The notes: generated by a model from the letters alone, not told the origin. Shown: positions 53,123 through 63,346, counted from the stretch's first letter. The stretch is DNA of 64,000 nt from Pseudomonas brenneri (GCF_007858285.1 NZ_VFIL01000003.1:434001-498000); one strand, 5' to 3'. Translations and numbers: made by a program.

Positions 53123-53920
53123 ATGCGCTTTAGTGATTTGCTCGACGCCGCCCGTAATAACCCGTTGGATGTGTCTATCCCGGCCGAGTGGGCCCAGGGC
53201 CGCGCCACGTTTGGCGGGCTGGTCGCCGCTTTGCAGTACGAAGCCTTGCGCGCCCAGGCGCCGGCAGACCGCCCGTTGCGTTCGCTGGCCGTGACCTTTG
53301 TCGGGCCGGTAGCGCCAGACGTATCGGCCAGCTATCAAGTGGAAGTGCTGCGCGAAGGCAAGGCGGTCAGCCAGTTGCTGGGGCGGGTGGTGCAGGGCGG
53401 TGAAGTCATGACCCTGGTCCAGGCCAGTTTCGGCGCATCGCGCCCTTCGGAGATCGATGTGCAGGCGTTGCCGGCGCCGACCTTCAAGCATTGGGACGAG
53501 TGCCAGGAACTGCCGTATATCAAAGGTGCGACCCCCGAGTTCATGCGTCACCTGGCGATGCGCTGGAGCGTCGGCGGCTGGCCGTTCACCGGCAACAAGT
53601 CGCGGGACATGGGCGGCTGGGTACGTTTGCGTGGGGATGTGAAGGAAGAACCCTTGACCGAAGCGCATATCCTCGCGTTGGTGGATGCCTGGCCGCCGGC
53701 CCTGTTACCGCATCTGAAGCGGCCTGCAGCGGGCAGCACCCTGACCTGGACCATCGAGTTCATCCAGCCGCTGGCGCAGTTGACGACCCTGGACTGGTGC
53801 CAGTACCACGTCGAGATCGAGCATGCCCGTGATGGCTACGGCCATGCCGCTGCCAAGCTATGGGGGCCTGACGGCCAGTTGATCGCCATCAGCCGTCAGA
53901 CCGTGGTGGTATTCGCCTGA
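53123..53920 (+). CDS. Acyl-CoA thioesterase family protein (double hot-dog)
   Basis: 265 residues. The N-terminal hot-dog half has RATFGGLVAALQYEAL, PLRSLAVTFVGPVAP and MTLVQASFG. The C-terminal half has STLTWTIEFIQPLAQ, WCQYHVEIEHARDGYGHAAAKLW and LIAISRQTVVVF. This is the TesB-like/DUF4442-type acyl-CoA thioesterase layout. It would hydrolyse medium or branched acyl-CoAs; substrate not determinable. ATG preceded by TGAGGTCGCC. Confidence 0.86.
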   Translation: MRFSDLLDAARNNPLDVSIPAEWAQGRATFGGLVAALQYEALRAQAPADRPLRSLAVTFVGPVAPDVSASYQVEVLREGKAVSQLLGRVVQGGEVMTLVQASFGASRPSEIDVQALPAPTFKHWDECQELPYIKGATPEFMRHLAMRWSVGGWPFTGNKSRDMGGWVRLRGDVKEEPLTEAHILALVDAWPPALLPHLKRPAAGSTLTWTIEFIQPLAQLTTLDWCQYHVEIEHARDGYGHAAAKLWGPDGQLIAISRQTVVVFA

Positions 53921-53927
53921 GCGGCCT

Positions 53928-54290
53928 TCAGTGGCGGTGGCGCTGACGCCAGGCTTGCCACCAGCCGCCACTGAGGACAAAGCGCGGAAAAGTCACGAAC
54001 TGCTCGACCAGCAGGCGCTGTACCGCATCTTTACGATCACTGAACGGTTCGCTGGCCTGGGCTTCCAGGCTATGGCCATGGCGTTGCAGCGCCAGGCCGG
54101 CCAACACGCCGATCACGCCGATGGCAAAGCTGGCCAGGCTCAGGCTGAACACCCCGGACACAATCAGCAGAAACCCGACGATGAACAGCGGCACGGCAAT
54201 CAGGTGCAGTACCAGATTGGTTGGGTGCTGATGATTCTGCGGGTAGGCGCGCCATTGCCAGGCCGGGAGATTGGGGTGACGTTTACCCAT
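53928..54290 (-). CDS. Mpo1/DUF962-like membrane protein
   Basis: 120 residues. The N-terminus YPQNHQHPTNLVLHLIAVPLF (written here as the run from Y18 to about F38) has the His-rich NHxxPxNxxxH pattern of Mpo1-like (DUF962) proteins and leads into two TM helices. A C-terminal FPRFVLSGGWWQAW segment is followed by a basic end. Yeast Mpo1 is a dioxygenase for 2-hydroxy fatty acids; the bacterial role is unknown. ATG giving MGKRHPN is preferred over a start seven codons upstream. Confidence 0.7.
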   Translation of the reverse strand: MGKRHPNLPAWQWRAYPQNHQHPTNLVLHLIAVPLFIVGFLLIVSGVFSLSLASFAIGVIGVLAGLALQRHGHSLEAQASEPFSDRKDAVQRLLVEQFVTFPRFVLSGGWWQAWRQRHRH

Positions 54291-54435
54291 GATGATAAAT
54301 CCTCTGTCCATTGATACTCGATGAGCAGAGTTTAGGTTGGGCGGGCAGGGTCGGCGAATTGGTGTTGGCTATGGGGGTTATAGCGATTTGATGGGATCCG
54401 CCAACGGCAAGCGTTGGCTGATCGGCAGGCAAACT

Positions 54436-55917
54436 TCACAACTTCAGTTGACCGATCGCCTTGTTCAACTCGCCGGCCAGGGTCGCCAGCTCGTTGCTGG
54501 TGGTCGCGGAATCCACGGTCTGTTGCACGGTGTTTTCCGTGACATCACGAATGCTCACCACTGCGCGGTTCATCTCTTCGGCCACGTGGCTCTGCTGTTC
54601 GGCGGCCACCGCAATCTGCGTGTTGCTCTCGCGCATCTGCGCCACGGCGCTGGTGATTTCGGCGAGTGAGGCGCCGGCTTCCTGGGCTTGCTGTACACAG
54701 TCATCTGCCTTGAAGGAGCTTTCCTGCATAAAGTCCACCGCGTCCCGGGTGCCGGCCTGCAGGGCCGAGACCATGCGAGTGATCTCATCGGTGGAGCTTT
54801 GTACGCGCTTGGCCAGGTTGCGCACTTCGTCGGCGACGACGGCAAAGCCGCGGCCCATTTCACCGGCGCGGGCGGCTTCGATGGCAGCGTTGAGGGCCAG
54901 CAGGTTGGTTTGTTCGGCGATGCTGTGGATCACGCCGACCACGCCGTTGATCTTCTGACTGTCTTCGGCCAGCTTCTGGATCATCTCTGCGGTTTGCTGC
55001 ACGCCGGTGGACAGCCCGGCAATCGAGCGCTGGACCCGGGTCACCACTTCCTGGCCGCTGCCGGCCAGGGTGTCGGCGGTCTGCGACAGATCGCGTGTGG
55101 CGCCGGCGTGTTGGGCAATGTGATACACGGTGGCGGTCATTTCATTGATCGCGGTGGCAGCCTGGTCGGTCTCGCTTTGCTGGCCGAGCATGCCGTGCTG
55201 GACTTCATTCATGCTGCTGGCCAGGCGCGCGGCACCGTCGTCCAACAGTTTGGCGGTGCGCGCCACGGTACTGACTACCCGCTGGTAGCCGGCCTGCATG
55301 GCGTTGAACGCGCTGGCCATCTGCCCGACTTCGTCCTTGCACGCCAGGGGGACGCGGGCCGAGAGGTCGCCGGTTTTCTCAACATGTAGCATCACGTCTT
55401 TCAAGGTGTTGAGTTGGGCGAGCAAAAAACGGATCAGCAACTGCGAGGCGCAGAGCATCGCCAGCATCAGGATCAGAACCGCTACCGCGTAGTGGGTGAA
55501 GCGTTCGGTAAACACTTGGCTCAAGCTGGGTGCATAGGCCAGGACGGCGACTTGCTGGCCGTCGGCGCGGGAGATGACTTCGGCGCCCAGCAACGGGTTT
55601 TCGCCGAACAGCGGCATAGGGTTGAACTCGACCCAGCCATTGGCCTCACTGAGGGCGGACAGGTCCTGGTCTGCCAGTTCGGGCGCCAGGCCCCGCTGGA
55701 ACACCAGCCAGTGTTCATCCTTGGGCAGCGCCTGCCCCGCCGGCCATGCGCCGAGCAAGCGGCCCTGGGCTTGTGCCGAGGCTTGGGAGGCATGGCTGCG
55801 GGCCTGTTGCTCAAGGTGCACGGCATACAGCACCAGCAGCAGCGTGGTGATGAAAGCGACCGCATTCACGGCCCAGAATTTGTACTTCAGCGAGATATTG
55901 CTAAGCCAGGCACCCAT
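54436..55917 (-). CDS. Methyl-accepting chemotaxis protein
   Basis: 493 residues: TM1 (about 14-35), a short periplasmic sensor region of ~105 residues, TM2 (about 142-164), a HAMP domain and a cytoplasmic signalling domain. The hairpin tip contains the highly conserved [18 protein letters not shown] and [15 protein letters not shown]. It relays ligand binding to CheA/CheW. Ligand unknown. The ATG giving [15 protein letters not shown] is used; the frame is open 29 codons further upstream without homology-like features. No CheB/R-binding pentapeptide is present at the C-terminus. Confidence 0.93.
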   Translation of the reverse strand: MGAWLSNISLKYKFWAVNAVAFITTLLLVLYAVHLEQQARSHASQASAQAQGRLLGAWPAGQALPKDEHWLVFQRGLAPELADQDLSALSEANGWVEFNPMPLFGENPLLGAEVISRADGQQVAVLAYAPSLSQVFTERFTHYAVAVLILMLAMLCASQLLIRFLLAQLNTLKDVMLHVEKTGDLSARVPLACKDEVGQMASAFNAMQAGYQRVVSTVARTAKLLDDGAARLASSMNEVQHGMLGQQSETDQAATAINEMTATVYHIAQHAGATRDLSQTADTLAGSGQEVVTRVQRSIAGLSTGVQQTAEMIQKLAEDSQKINGVVGVIHSIAEQTNLLALNAAIEAARAGEMGRGFAVVADEVRNLAKRVQSSTDEITRMVSALQAGTRDAVDFMQESSFKADDCVQQAQEAGASLAEITSAVAQMRESNTQIAVAAEQQSHVAEEMNRAVVSIRDVTENTVQQTVDSATTSNELATLAGELNKAIGQLKL

Positions 55918-56013
55918 GGAAGGTTTTCTCTGATAGCGGAAACAGTTTTGGCAAGGTGCCATTATTGTGCCGCTATTCGAAAAAAGGGTGTTGATATGGG
56001 TCAATACGCCGCG

Positions 56014-56820
56014 TCAATCCAACGCAGGCAGGCCGAAAAACGCGCGGGCGCAGGCGGTGCTGTGTTGTGCCAGGTCTTCCAGGCTTTCTTCGCGGTGCTG
56101 GGCCACTTCACGCAAGACTTCCGGTAAATAGGCGGGTTCATTGCGCCCGTTCTTGGGTTTGGGACGCAGGGTGCGCGGCAGCAGGTAGGGTGCGTCGCTT
56201 TCCAGCATCAGGCGGCCTCGGGGGATTTCCCTGACAAGCGGGTGCAGGTGCGTCCCACGCCGTTCGTCACAAATCCAGCCGGTGATACCAATATGCAGGT
56301 CAAGGTCGAGGTAGCTGAACAGGGCGCGCTGCTCGCCGGTGAAGCAGTGCACCACGGCGGCGGGCAGATGGTCGCGGTAGTCGCGCAGGATCTCCAGCAA
56401 ACGCTGATTGGCATCGCGCTCATGGAGAAACACCGGCAACTGCAATTCGACGGCTAATGCCAGGTGGGCTTCGAGGACTTTTTCCTGCTGGGGGCGTGGT
56501 GAGAAATCACGGTTGAAGTCCAGCCCGCATTCACCCACGGCGCGTACCCGGTCCTGGCTGAGCAGGTCACGCAGTTGCCGGGCGCTGTCGGCGTTCCAAT
56601 CGCTGGCGCTGTGGGGGTGAATGCCCGCGGTGGAGAACAGCCGTTGGGCGCTTTCATCCCAACGCTGGCACAGTTCCAGGGCCTGTTCGCTGCCTTGCAC
56701 ACTGGTGCCGGTGACAACCAATTGGCCCACGCCGGCGGCATAGGCGCGGTCGAGCACGGCCTGGTGTTTGTCGTCGAAACTGGGGTTGGTCAGGTTGACG
56801 CCAATATCAATGAGTTGCAT
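56014..56820 (-). CDS. tatD: TatD-family metal-dependent hydrolase
   Basis: 268 residues, amidohydrolase TIM barrel: [12 protein letters not shown] (the first metal motif, with Asn in place of the usual HCH), [19 protein letters not shown] with the bridging Glu, [14 protein letters not shown] and LESDAPYL. These motifs define TatD DNases, which are 3'-5' exonucleases acting on damaged DNA in E. coli. It reads toward the chemoreceptor gene with a 96-bp gap. Confidence 0.93.
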   Translation of the reverse strand: MQLIDIGVNLTNPSFDDKHQAVLDRAYAAGVGQLVVTGTSVQGSEQALELCQRWDESAQRLFSTAGIHPHSASDWNADSARQLRDLLSQDRVRAVGECGLDFNRDFSPRPQQEKVLEAHLALAVELQLPVFLHERDANQRLLEILRDYRDHLPAAVVHCFTGEQRALFSYLDLDLHIGITGWICDERRGTHLHPLVREIPRGRLMLESDAPYLLPRTLRPKPKNGRNEPAYLPEVLREVAQHREESLEDLAQHSTACARAFFGLPALD

Positions 56821-57055
56821 GGTGCTATCTCCGCCTGCGGCCGGAAAGTCTATCAGAGCTGTAGATTTATAAGAAAAACCTAGAACTACAACGAGTTATC
56901 GCTGTCTTTGAACGTCGCAAGTAACACCGTGGTTGGCCGATGAGCTGCTGCTGTGACACCCTTGCGCCCAAAGTCTGTGCCTCTGGCGCTCTGTTTCTGT
57001 CCCCCAATGTGACGTTTTCCACGGTGCATGGGGCCTTGTTCTTTCCGGAGAGCGG

Positions 57056-58477
57056 ATGATCCGACCCTCGGCATTGCTCATGGTATGCCTGACGCTGCTG
57101 CTGCCCACTGCGGCGGTTGCGCGCCTGGACGGGCCGCTGGAAGTGACCAAGACGGGCAAGGTCCGCGACCTGGCCGAAATCCGCAGCAGCCGCACGTTAC
57201 GGGTGCTGGTCAACCAGAGTCGCAACAGTTCCGGTGAAGTCCAGGGGCAGTCCATCGGTGCTGAATACCATCGCCTGCGCGCCTTCGAACATTACCTTAA
57301 TGGCCGGGCCCGTGACGGCCAGGAAATCAACCTCAAGATCATTCCCAAGGCCAAGGACCAATTGCTGGGGGCGCTGGCTCGCGGCGAAGGCGATCTGGTT
57401 GCCCCCGGTGAATTGCTGGATGCGACGGGGGCGCACAAGATCAGCAGCAGTGACCCGATTGCCAGCGATGTGCCGCTGTGGCTGGTGGGGCTCAAGGGCG
57501 AGCGGCGGTTTACCCGGCTGGAACAGTTGTCTGGGCGCACTTTGGCCTTGACCACTGGCAGTGCGGCGGGGGAGGCGGTCAATCAGATCAACCAGAAACT
57601 GGCGCTGCGCAAACTGCCGCCGGTCAAGGTGGAATGGGTGGACCCCAGCCTGGCGGTGGAGGATGTGCTGGAGATGGTCCAGGCCGGGATCTTCCATCTG
57701 ACCATTGTCGAGCGACCGATTGCCGAGCGTTGGTCCAAGGTCCTGCCCAAGCTGCGTTTTGATCGGCAAGTGGCGATCAGCGAGCCGGGCGAAGAGTACT
57801 GGTTCGTGCGCCAGGATGCCTCGATGCTACGGGCGAGCATTGATCGCTTCCTGAAAACCTACAAGACCCCGTCGGACCAGGATGTGGCTTTCCAGCGTAT
57901 CTATCGCCGTCTCTATAAGGTGCGCTATCCCCTGGCGCGGGCTGATCGCCAGCGCCTGGAAAAGCTGCGCCCGGTGCTGCAAAAGCATGCCCGGGAACAA
58001 GGCATGGACTGGTTGAACCTGGCGGCCCTGGCCTACAAGGAATCATCGCTCAATCCTGCGGCGAAAAGTGGCAGCGGGCCGACGGGCCTGATGCAGATCA
58101 CCCCGTCAGCCGCCCAGCGGGTCGGGGTCAACAATATCCAGACCCTGGACAGCAATGTGCAGGCGGGCGCGCGCTACCTGGCGCTGATTCGCCGCAAGTT
58201 CTTCGCCAGCCCCAAACTCAACGAGCGCGAGCGCATGGCGTTCGTGCTGGCGGCCTACAACATGGGGCCGGAGCGGGTACAGGGCATGCGTGCCGAGGCC
58301 AGGCGCCGGGGCTTGAACCCCAATCAGTGGTTCTTTCAGGTGGAGCGCATCGCCATGGAGCAGGTCGGAATGGGCGGTGTCAGCTATGTTAATAGCGTGA
58401 ACAAGTATTACTTGGCCTTTGATCGGGAACGGGACTCCCTGGAGCCGGTGTCAGCGAAGATTGTCTCGCGAAAATAA
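57056..58477 (+). CDS. MltF-like membrane-bound lytic transglycosylase
   Basis: 473 residues. A signal peptide (about 1-22) precedes a periplasmic solute-binding-type domain (about 40-280: RTLRVLVNQSRNSSG, LALTTGSAAGEAV). The C-terminal SLT domain has the catalytic Glu329 in YKESSLNPAAKSGSGPTGLM and AYNMGPERV. It cleaves the MurNAc-GlcNAc bond of peptidoglycan to 1,6-anhydro products. It has the MltF architecture but is probably a second member of the family, since the classical mltF context (purL) is not here. Confidence 0.9.
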   Translation: MIRPSALLMVCLTLLLPTAAVARLDGPLEVTKTGKVRDLAEIRSSRTLRVLVNQSRNSSGEVQGQSIGAEYHRLRAFEHYLNGRARDGQEINLKIIPKAKDQLLGALARGEGDLVAPGELLDATGAHKISSSDPIASDVPLWLVGLKGERRFTRLEQLSGRTLALTTGSAAGEAVNQINQKLALRKLPPVKVEWVDPSLAVEDVLEMVQAGIFHLTIVERPIAERWSKVLPKLRFDRQVAISEPGEEYWFVRQDASMLRASIDRFLKTYKTPSDQDVAFQRIYRRLYKVRYPLARADRQRLEKLRPVLQKHAREQGMDWLNLAALAYKESSLNPAAKSGSGPTGLMQITPSAAQRVGVNNIQTLDSNVQAGARYLALIRRKFFASPKLNERERMAFVLAAYNMGPERVQGMRAEARRRGLNPNQWFFQVERIAMEQVGMGGVSYVNSVNKYYLAFDRERDSLEPVSAKIVSRK

Positions 58478-58495
58478 TCGATATTATCGATATGA
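58475..58495. repeat. Paired ATCGAT palindromes upstream of doxX
   Basis: TAATCGATATTATCGATA holds two ATCGAT palindromes spaced by 10 bases in an AT-rich stretch about 85 bases before the doxX ATG. It may be an operator, or chance in AT-rich DNA. Confidence 0.3.
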
Positions 58496-58579
58496 TTTAG
58501 GCATTTTTTCCGCTTTTATCATTATTTAAACTGATTAATATAGCGGCCAACCAACCCCTACATTGAAAGGATTGTCAGC

Positions 58580-59014
58580 ATGAGCCCATTGATCAAAAAC
58601 ATTCTGTCCACCCGCGCAGGCTACGGCCTGACGGTACTGCGGATTTTCGTCGGCATCATTTTTGCCGCCCACGGTTCGCAGAAGCTCTTTGGCTGGTTCG
58701 GTGGTGGTGGCTTGGCGGGGACGGCGCAGTGGATGGAAAGTATCGGCCTGGCACCGGGCACTCTAATGGCACTGTTGTCGGGCGGTACCGAGTTCTTTGC
58801 CGGCCTGGCGCTGATCATCGGTTTGCTGGTACGTCCAGCAGCGCTGGGCTTGGCCTTTGTCTCGCTGGTGGCGATTTTCTCGGTGCATATCAGCAACGGT
58901 TTGTTCATGGCCAACAACGGCTACGAGTTCGCCCTGGCATTGCTGGGCGGTACAGTGGCGGTGCTGTTTGAAGGGGCTGGCAAACTGTCTGTCGACCGCG
59001 CAATCGCCAATTGA
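58580..59014 (+). CDS. DoxX-family membrane protein
   Basis: 144 residues with four TM helices. It carries the DoxX features LRIFVGIIFAAHGSQKLFGWFGGGG and GGTEFFAGLALIIGLLVRPAA, and ends in GKLSVDRAI. DoxX/DoxD proteins are linked to quinone or thiol redox at the inner membrane; the role of this one is not known. SD AAAGGAT. A good terminator follows. Confidence 0.9.
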   Translation: MSPLIKNILSTRAGYGLTVLRIFVGIIFAAHGSQKLFGWFGGGGLAGTAQWMESIGLAPGTLMALLSGGTEFFAGLALIIGLLVRPAALGLAFVSLVAIFSVHISNGLFMANNGYEFALALLGGTVAVLFEGAGKLSVDRAIAN

Positions 59015-59032
59015 TCCTGCTAACGCTCCTGT

Positions 59033-59059
59033 AAAGGCCCGCCCCGTGCGGGCCTTTTT
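59033..59059 (+). terminator. Terminator after doxX
   Basis: A 10-bp stem AAAGGCCCGC / GCGGGCCTTT (59033-59042, 59048-59057), loop CCCGT, ending in TTTTT. Confidence 0.93.
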
Positions 59060-59261
59060 CGTTGTACGGGATTCTTGACACTTCCCCACCGGCTTCTCTA
59101 GGATGCTGCATGCGCCGATTTAAACAGCTAATTGCGGGGCGCCACAGGGACTCGATGCAGCCCCGACAGAAGCCTGCTCCAGGTTTCGAAATACCGCTAA
59201 AGCGCTGGTTCGGTGTTGCCTCTCACCTGCCCGCAGACTTTTGAGGCAGAGACACGACACG

Positions 59262-59570
59262 ATGAATGCACTACGACCTCTTGTACGCTTGGCCCCGATC
59301 ACTGCGGGCCTGACTCAGCGCAATCCGAAAATTCTTCTTGGCGGCAAGCACCAGCCGACGCTGCTGCGTTATCTGGATGGCTGGCCCCGGCGCACGGGTC
59401 GTCCTTCGGCTTTCCTGATCCAGTTTGTCGAAGACGGCGAGTCCCTGGCGCGTTTTGCCACGAACAGCTTTGATCTGGCGGTGATCCAGGCGCCGAACGC
59501 CGAGGATGCCGCTGAGTTCATCCAGCACCTGACCCGCGTGGCGCGCCAGGGCTTGATTACTCGGCGGTAA
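59262..59570 (+). CDS. Conserved-looking hypothetical protein
   Basis: 102 residues, soluble and basic at the N-terminus. No domain that I recognise. It contains ILLGGKHQPTLLRYLDGWPR and ends in LTRVARQGLITRR. SD GAGGCAGAG is about 15 bases before the ATG. Codon use is host-like (GC-rich third positions), which supports a real gene. It is convergent with the GldG-type gene, only 10 bases from stop to stop. Confidence 0.65.
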   Translation: MNALRPLVRLAPITAGLTQRNPKILLGGKHQPTLLRYLDGWPRRTGRPSAFLIQFVEDGESLARFATNSFDLAVIQAPNAEDAAEFIQHLTRVARQGLITRR

Positions 59571-59580
59571 CCCGTACGGC

Positions 59581-61374
59581 TCAGTAGAACGCTGCGGTAG
59601 GCGGATGATGGCGACGTCGCTGCGAGATGAAGATCCCCAGGCCCAGCAGGCTTACTATCAACGGAACGGTGGTGAGAGTGAGCAGTGCCACAGTGAGTTC
59701 GAGGCTGCGGACGTTCCTGTAGGCATCCCTTTCCAAGGTGTGAAGCTCCAAGCGTAATCGCAGGCGTTCTTTGTTTAACGCTTGCAGCAACGTATTGGAG
59801 GAGATGGCCTGACTCCCCAGCATTGATGACGGCGTGTTCAGCGACTGCCATTCTTTTTCTGCCTGGTCCAGGCGTTGCTCCAGAAGGGGGGCTTTTTTTC
59901 GATAGGACTGCGCGGCCTCGTTGCGCAACCTGTCCAGCAAACCGAGTGGTTGCCGGTCGCTCGCACGAGGGCTGATAGCGCTTAGTGTGTCGGGCGCAGC
60001 CAGGTTATCCAGGGTATTGAAGACAAACCTGGCATTGCCCGGAAGCCGTGCTTGTTGTCCGTTGGCATTGCGTGCGGCCAGCCAGACGCGGTCACTGAGC
60101 AGGTCAGTGTCGGCCACTACCACCACATGGATGTTGGCGGCCTTTTGCAACGTTGCTTTCTGACCATTGAGACCGTCAGGAAAGGCGGAATAGGCGGGCC
60201 CTTCTATGCGAGCGGCGATCACATTCTGCCGGCCGCGAGTGGTTGCCTCGCTGAGCATGGCGTCAAATGCGTCCTGTTGAGCGAAGCGTGCCCCATCGAA
60301 CGTGCTGGCTTGTCTGGAACTCTGGAGTAGCGCGGTGAATGTGATGCGGCTTTTTTTCAGTGGCGTGAGCGTGCCGGGATTTAACAGCGTTATGTTGTCA
60401 ACGCCCCAGGTGCTGATATCGTGCCGGGTCATCGCCTCTCTGGTCAGGGTGAGCGCCCCGGGATGGCGTACGGGCGGCAGGCCGCTCGCCAGTACTACCG
60501 GGGTTGCATAGAGGTTGTCTGCCAATACCTTGTTTGCTGGCATCTGCACGCCCCACGCCGCGAGCAGGTTTTGCTGGCCTGAGGTGTCGGCGGTTGAGCC
60601 CGGGTCATTCAGGGGGTCGATAAACATCATCAACTTACCCCCACCCAGGACAAATTGATCAATGGCAAACAGTGTCTGTTGCGGTAGACGATCGGGATGG
60701 ATGACCATCAAGGTCTTTACATGCCCGGGGATGCGCGAGATGTCGCTGCCCAGGCTCATCAGATTAAACTGACTGCGGAGTGCCTTGAGTAACTGCCACG
60801 AAGGTGCGATTTCCTGGTTGGGTTCATCCCGGCTGCCGTCCATGGCTAATCCGGAGAGTAGCCCGATTATGGGTTGTTCCTGGCGCGCGACGTTGTGGAT
60901 CAGGCGACTGATCTCATACTCCAGGAAGCCCGCCTGGGCAGGGTCGAATCGTTCGATTTTCTGAGGTTCATGGTTGGTACGGGTCCCGATGAGGCCAAAC
61001 AGCCCATGCTTGCTATCCAGGCCCAATAACTCAGCCTTGTACTCATCTTCTGAAAAGGGTTTAGGGTCAATCAGGTGCAGCGTAACGTTGCCCTTTGACG
61101 CGCTTTCATAGGCCTTGAGTAGCAGGGCGATGTACTCGCCATGGCTTTTCAAGGCTTCACTTTTTGGGGGATGGCTTGCGTTGAAAAAATACAAGTCCAT
61201 GGGGGTTTCAAGTGCCGCGAGCAGGGCGTTGGTAGACGGTGACAGGGTGTGGATTTTTTTCTCTGAGAGGTCCAGCCTATAATTGGGCAGCTTCAGTGCC
61301 CATACCAGATTGAAGGCGAGAAAAAGCAGGGCGATGACGATCAACGTCACACCGAAGTTCATAAGGTTCCTCAT
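59581..61374 (-). CDS. GldG-like ABC-export auxiliary protein
   Basis: 597 residues: an N-terminal TM helix (about 8-27), a long extracytoplasmic domain with the GldG-type blocks LSPSTNALLAALETPMDLYFF, EISRLIHNVARQEQPIIGLLSG and LMVIHPDRLPQQTLFAIDQF, where the chain ends in LGGGKLMMFIDP. A coiled-coil-like segment and a C-terminal TM helix (about 565-587) close the protein. GldG accompanies GldF and GldA in Bacteroidetes gliding, but homologous cassettes are widespread in non-gliding bacteria as putative exporters. It is the last gene of the three-gene cassette. Confidence 0.82.
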   Translation of the reverse strand: MRNLMNFGVTLIVIALLFLAFNLVWALKLPNYRLDLSEKKIHTLSPSTNALLAALETPMDLYFFNASHPPKSEALKSHGEYIALLLKAYESASKGNVTLHLIDPKPFSEDEYKAELLGLDSKHGLFGLIGTRTNHEPQKIERFDPAQAGFLEYEISRLIHNVARQEQPIIGLLSGLAMDGSRDEPNQEIAPSWQLLKALRSQFNLMSLGSDISRIPGHVKTLMVIHPDRLPQQTLFAIDQFVLGGGKLMMFIDPLNDPGSTADTSGQQNLLAAWGVQMPANKVLADNLYATPVVLASGLPPVRHPGALTLTREAMTRHDISTWGVDNITLLNPGTLTPLKKSRITFTALLQSSRQASTFDGARFAQQDAFDAMLSEATTRGRQNVIAARIEGPAYSAFPDGLNGQKATLQKAANIHVVVVADTDLLSDRVWLAARNANGQQARLPGNARFVFNTLDNLAAPDTLSAISPRASDRQPLGLLDRLRNEAAQSYRKKAPLLEQRLDQAEKEWQSLNTPSSMLGSQAISSNTLLQALNKERLRLRLELHTLERDAYRNVRSLELTVALLTLTTVPLIVSLLGLGIFISQRRRHHPPTAAFY

Positions 61375-61388
61375 GGGAATTTCCTTCC

Positions 61389-62114
61389 TCAGCTTTTTCT
61401 GAAATTTAAAATAAGGGTGGTCGCGGTGAGGAAGGCAATGATCATGCTTATGAAGTACGACGTGTCTTGTAGCGTCAGAAGACCGCTGTCTATCGTACTG
61501 AAACGTATTCGTGGATTGAGTGAAATCAAACTGTCAACTACCCAGATGGGGGCCTGATGGGACAACATATCCAATACTGACGATAAAGTGCTTGCTGTCA
61601 GTAACAGCGCGAGTGTGATGCCGAAAATAATCAGGCGGTTATAGGCCATGACACAAACAAGGCAGGCGAACGAGAGATAGGCACCTGCCAGTAGCCAGCT
61701 CCCTATGAATTGAGCCAGTATGGTTGAATTGTCTGCTATGACCAGGTAGTTAATGGTAATGACCAGTGGGAGCGTCAGTGAAAGCGTTAGTGCGCAAAGG
61801 ATCCAGGCGGCTAGAAATTTACCCAGTGTCAGTTCTAGGGCTGATACTGGCAGTGTGTTTGTAAAGGAAAAAGCATTGTCTTTGTACTCGTCCGACCAAA
61901 GTAGAGTGGAAATAAATGGAATGAAAAAAAGATAAAGCCATGGGTGGTACTGAAAGAAAGCGTGCAAGTTTGTTGGCGTATTCTCCAGGAATTTTCCTAC
62001 ATAAAAACCGAGCGCAGTGTTGGCAATCAAGAAGATCGCGATGCCAAAATACGTGGACGGGGTCGACAAGTAGTTACTCAGTTGTCGTTTGAATATCACG
62101 GGTAGACGTTTCAA
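61389..62114 (-). CDS. ABC-2 type permease (GldF-like)
   Basis: 241 residues, six TM helices in the ABC-2 exporter pattern; the loop LLWSDEYKDNAFSFTNTLPVS after TM2 is characteristic of GldF/NosY-type permeases. It overlaps the ATPase gene by 4 bp (ATGA) and precedes the GldG-like gene by 14 bases, so the three form one operon. Substrate unknown. Confidence 0.85.
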   Translation of the reverse strand: MKRLPVIFKRQLSNYLSTPSTYFGIAIFLIANTALGFYVGKFLENTPTNLHAFFQYHPWLYLFFIPFISTLLWSDEYKDNAFSFTNTLPVSALELTLGKFLAAWILCALTLSLTLPLVITINYLVIADNSTILAQFIGSWLLAGAYLSFACLVCVMAYNRLIIFGITLALLLTASTLSSVLDMLSHQAPIWVVDSLISLNPRIRFSTIDSGLLTLQDTSYFISMIIAFLTATTLILNFRKS

Positions 62115-63037
62115 TTGGGCGCCCCCTGGCTCAAATGGTGGATGACATCGCTCAGGCGTCCCGGCTCAAGGCTCAAGGTATTGATCTTCCAGCGGCGGTT
62201 GGCGACCAGGGCGTTGACATGTGGGTAGATGATTTGCCCCGGCATCGCGAGTACTGTCACGCTGCCGTCGGCATGCCGGTCTTCTTCGATGCCAGCCACC
62301 CCCGGAAGCACGGCCAGTGCCAGGAGGTCCAGGGGGGTATCGCCAGCCAGGGTGATTGCCTGGTAATGACGCGAACTACGTTGTAGCTCGGTGATGGGGG
62401 CATCGGCCAGTAATCTACCCTCGGACAGAACCAGCGCCCGTTGGCAGATACAGGAGAACTCTTCTGGATTGCGTGAGGCGATAATGACCGTCATGTCTTC
62501 GGTCAGCGACTGGATAAGCGTCCCGACCTTTTGTTTTTGTAGGGGGGCCAGGCCTTCTGTTGGTTCATCGAGTAGCAGTAGCCTGGGGTCATGCAGGATG
62601 GCTTGGGCCAGCGCCACTTTGCGCTGGTGCCCTGGAGGAAGGGCTGCGATCGGCGAGTCAAGTATTCGCCAAAGCTCCAGGCGGGTGATGGCTCGATCGA
62701 CCATCTTGCGCTTTTCCAGGCCATGGAATCCGCGGACTTCGGCCATGTAACCCAGAAAATTTTTTACCTTCATGTCGCCATGGCCGAGTGCGGATTCAGG
62801 CTGGTAACCTATTATTTTTTTTGCCTTTATGGGGTGGGTAGAGATATTAATATCATATATTTTCATAGTGCCGGAGGTTGCCGGAATTGCGCCTGAGAGC
62901 AATTTGAGTAGCGTGCTTTTGCCAGCACCATCATGTCCAAATAACCCTAGGCATTCCCGGGGATGGGCGCTAAATGACAAGTTGTCGATGGCCGTCGCCC
63001 GTCCTGTTTTTTTTGTTAGATTTGTTATTTCGATCAT
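62111..63037 (-). CDS. ABC transporter ATPase
   Basis: 308 residues: Walker A GHDGAGKST (about 34-42), Walker B LLLLDEPTEG and a signature motif that is degenerate (LPPGHQRK where LSGGQ is usual). A ~90-residue C-terminal domain follows as in GldA/NosF/CcmA-type exporters. It powers the adjacent ABC-2 permease. It is the first gene of the cassette, divergent from the unknown gene at the window edge. Confidence 0.9.
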   Translation of the reverse strand: MIEITNLTKKTGRATAIDNLSFSAHPRECLGLFGHDGAGKSTLLKLLSGAIPATSGTMKIYDINISTHPIKAKKIIGYQPESALGHGDMKVKNFLGYMAEVRGFHGLEKRKMVDRAITRLELWRILDSPIAALPPGHQRKVALAQAILHDPRLLLLDEPTEGLAPLQKQKVGTLIQSLTEDMTVIIASRNPEEFSCICQRALVLSEGRLLADAPITELQRSSRHYQAITLAGDTPLDLLALAVLPGVAGIEEDRHADGSVTVLAMPGQIIYPHVNALVANRRWKINTLSLEPGRLSDVIHHLSQGAPN

Positions 63038-63346
63038 TGGGTTTTCTACTTGGTTGTTTGCCTGGGTATGCGAGTATGCGGTGGCCTCAATAAGCCTGTG
63101 TCTTTAGGTTGAAAAATTCCGAAGGTTGAAGGCGAAAAGTATTGATCAAGTGTTTCAGGTGCGGCTTTGTTAAAAAATGGTACGTTCAATAGGATCGCTT
63201 GGAAACGCTGAGGTGCTGAAATAAGGGAAGTCCTACATGTGGCTCAATCACTCGCTGAAACAATTGTGTTGCTCTTGATGTGGTGTTGATTTTTATTTGA
63301 TAGATGGCGTGTATATGAAGTACTACCGTAATGGAGTCCGACACTC
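63038..63346. other. Divergent intergenic region at the ABC cassette
   Basis: 309 bp, AT-rich compared with the flanks, between divergent genes, so it probably carries both promoters. I see no clear operator, RNA gene or terminator. The segment GGAGTCCGACACTC before the plus-strand ATG gives a usable but distant SD. Confidence 0.4.

Noticed and set aside
59581..63037. Gliding-motility apparatus
   Set aside because: GldA/F/G-like cassettes occur widely outside Bacteroidetes, and none of the other gliding genes is present.
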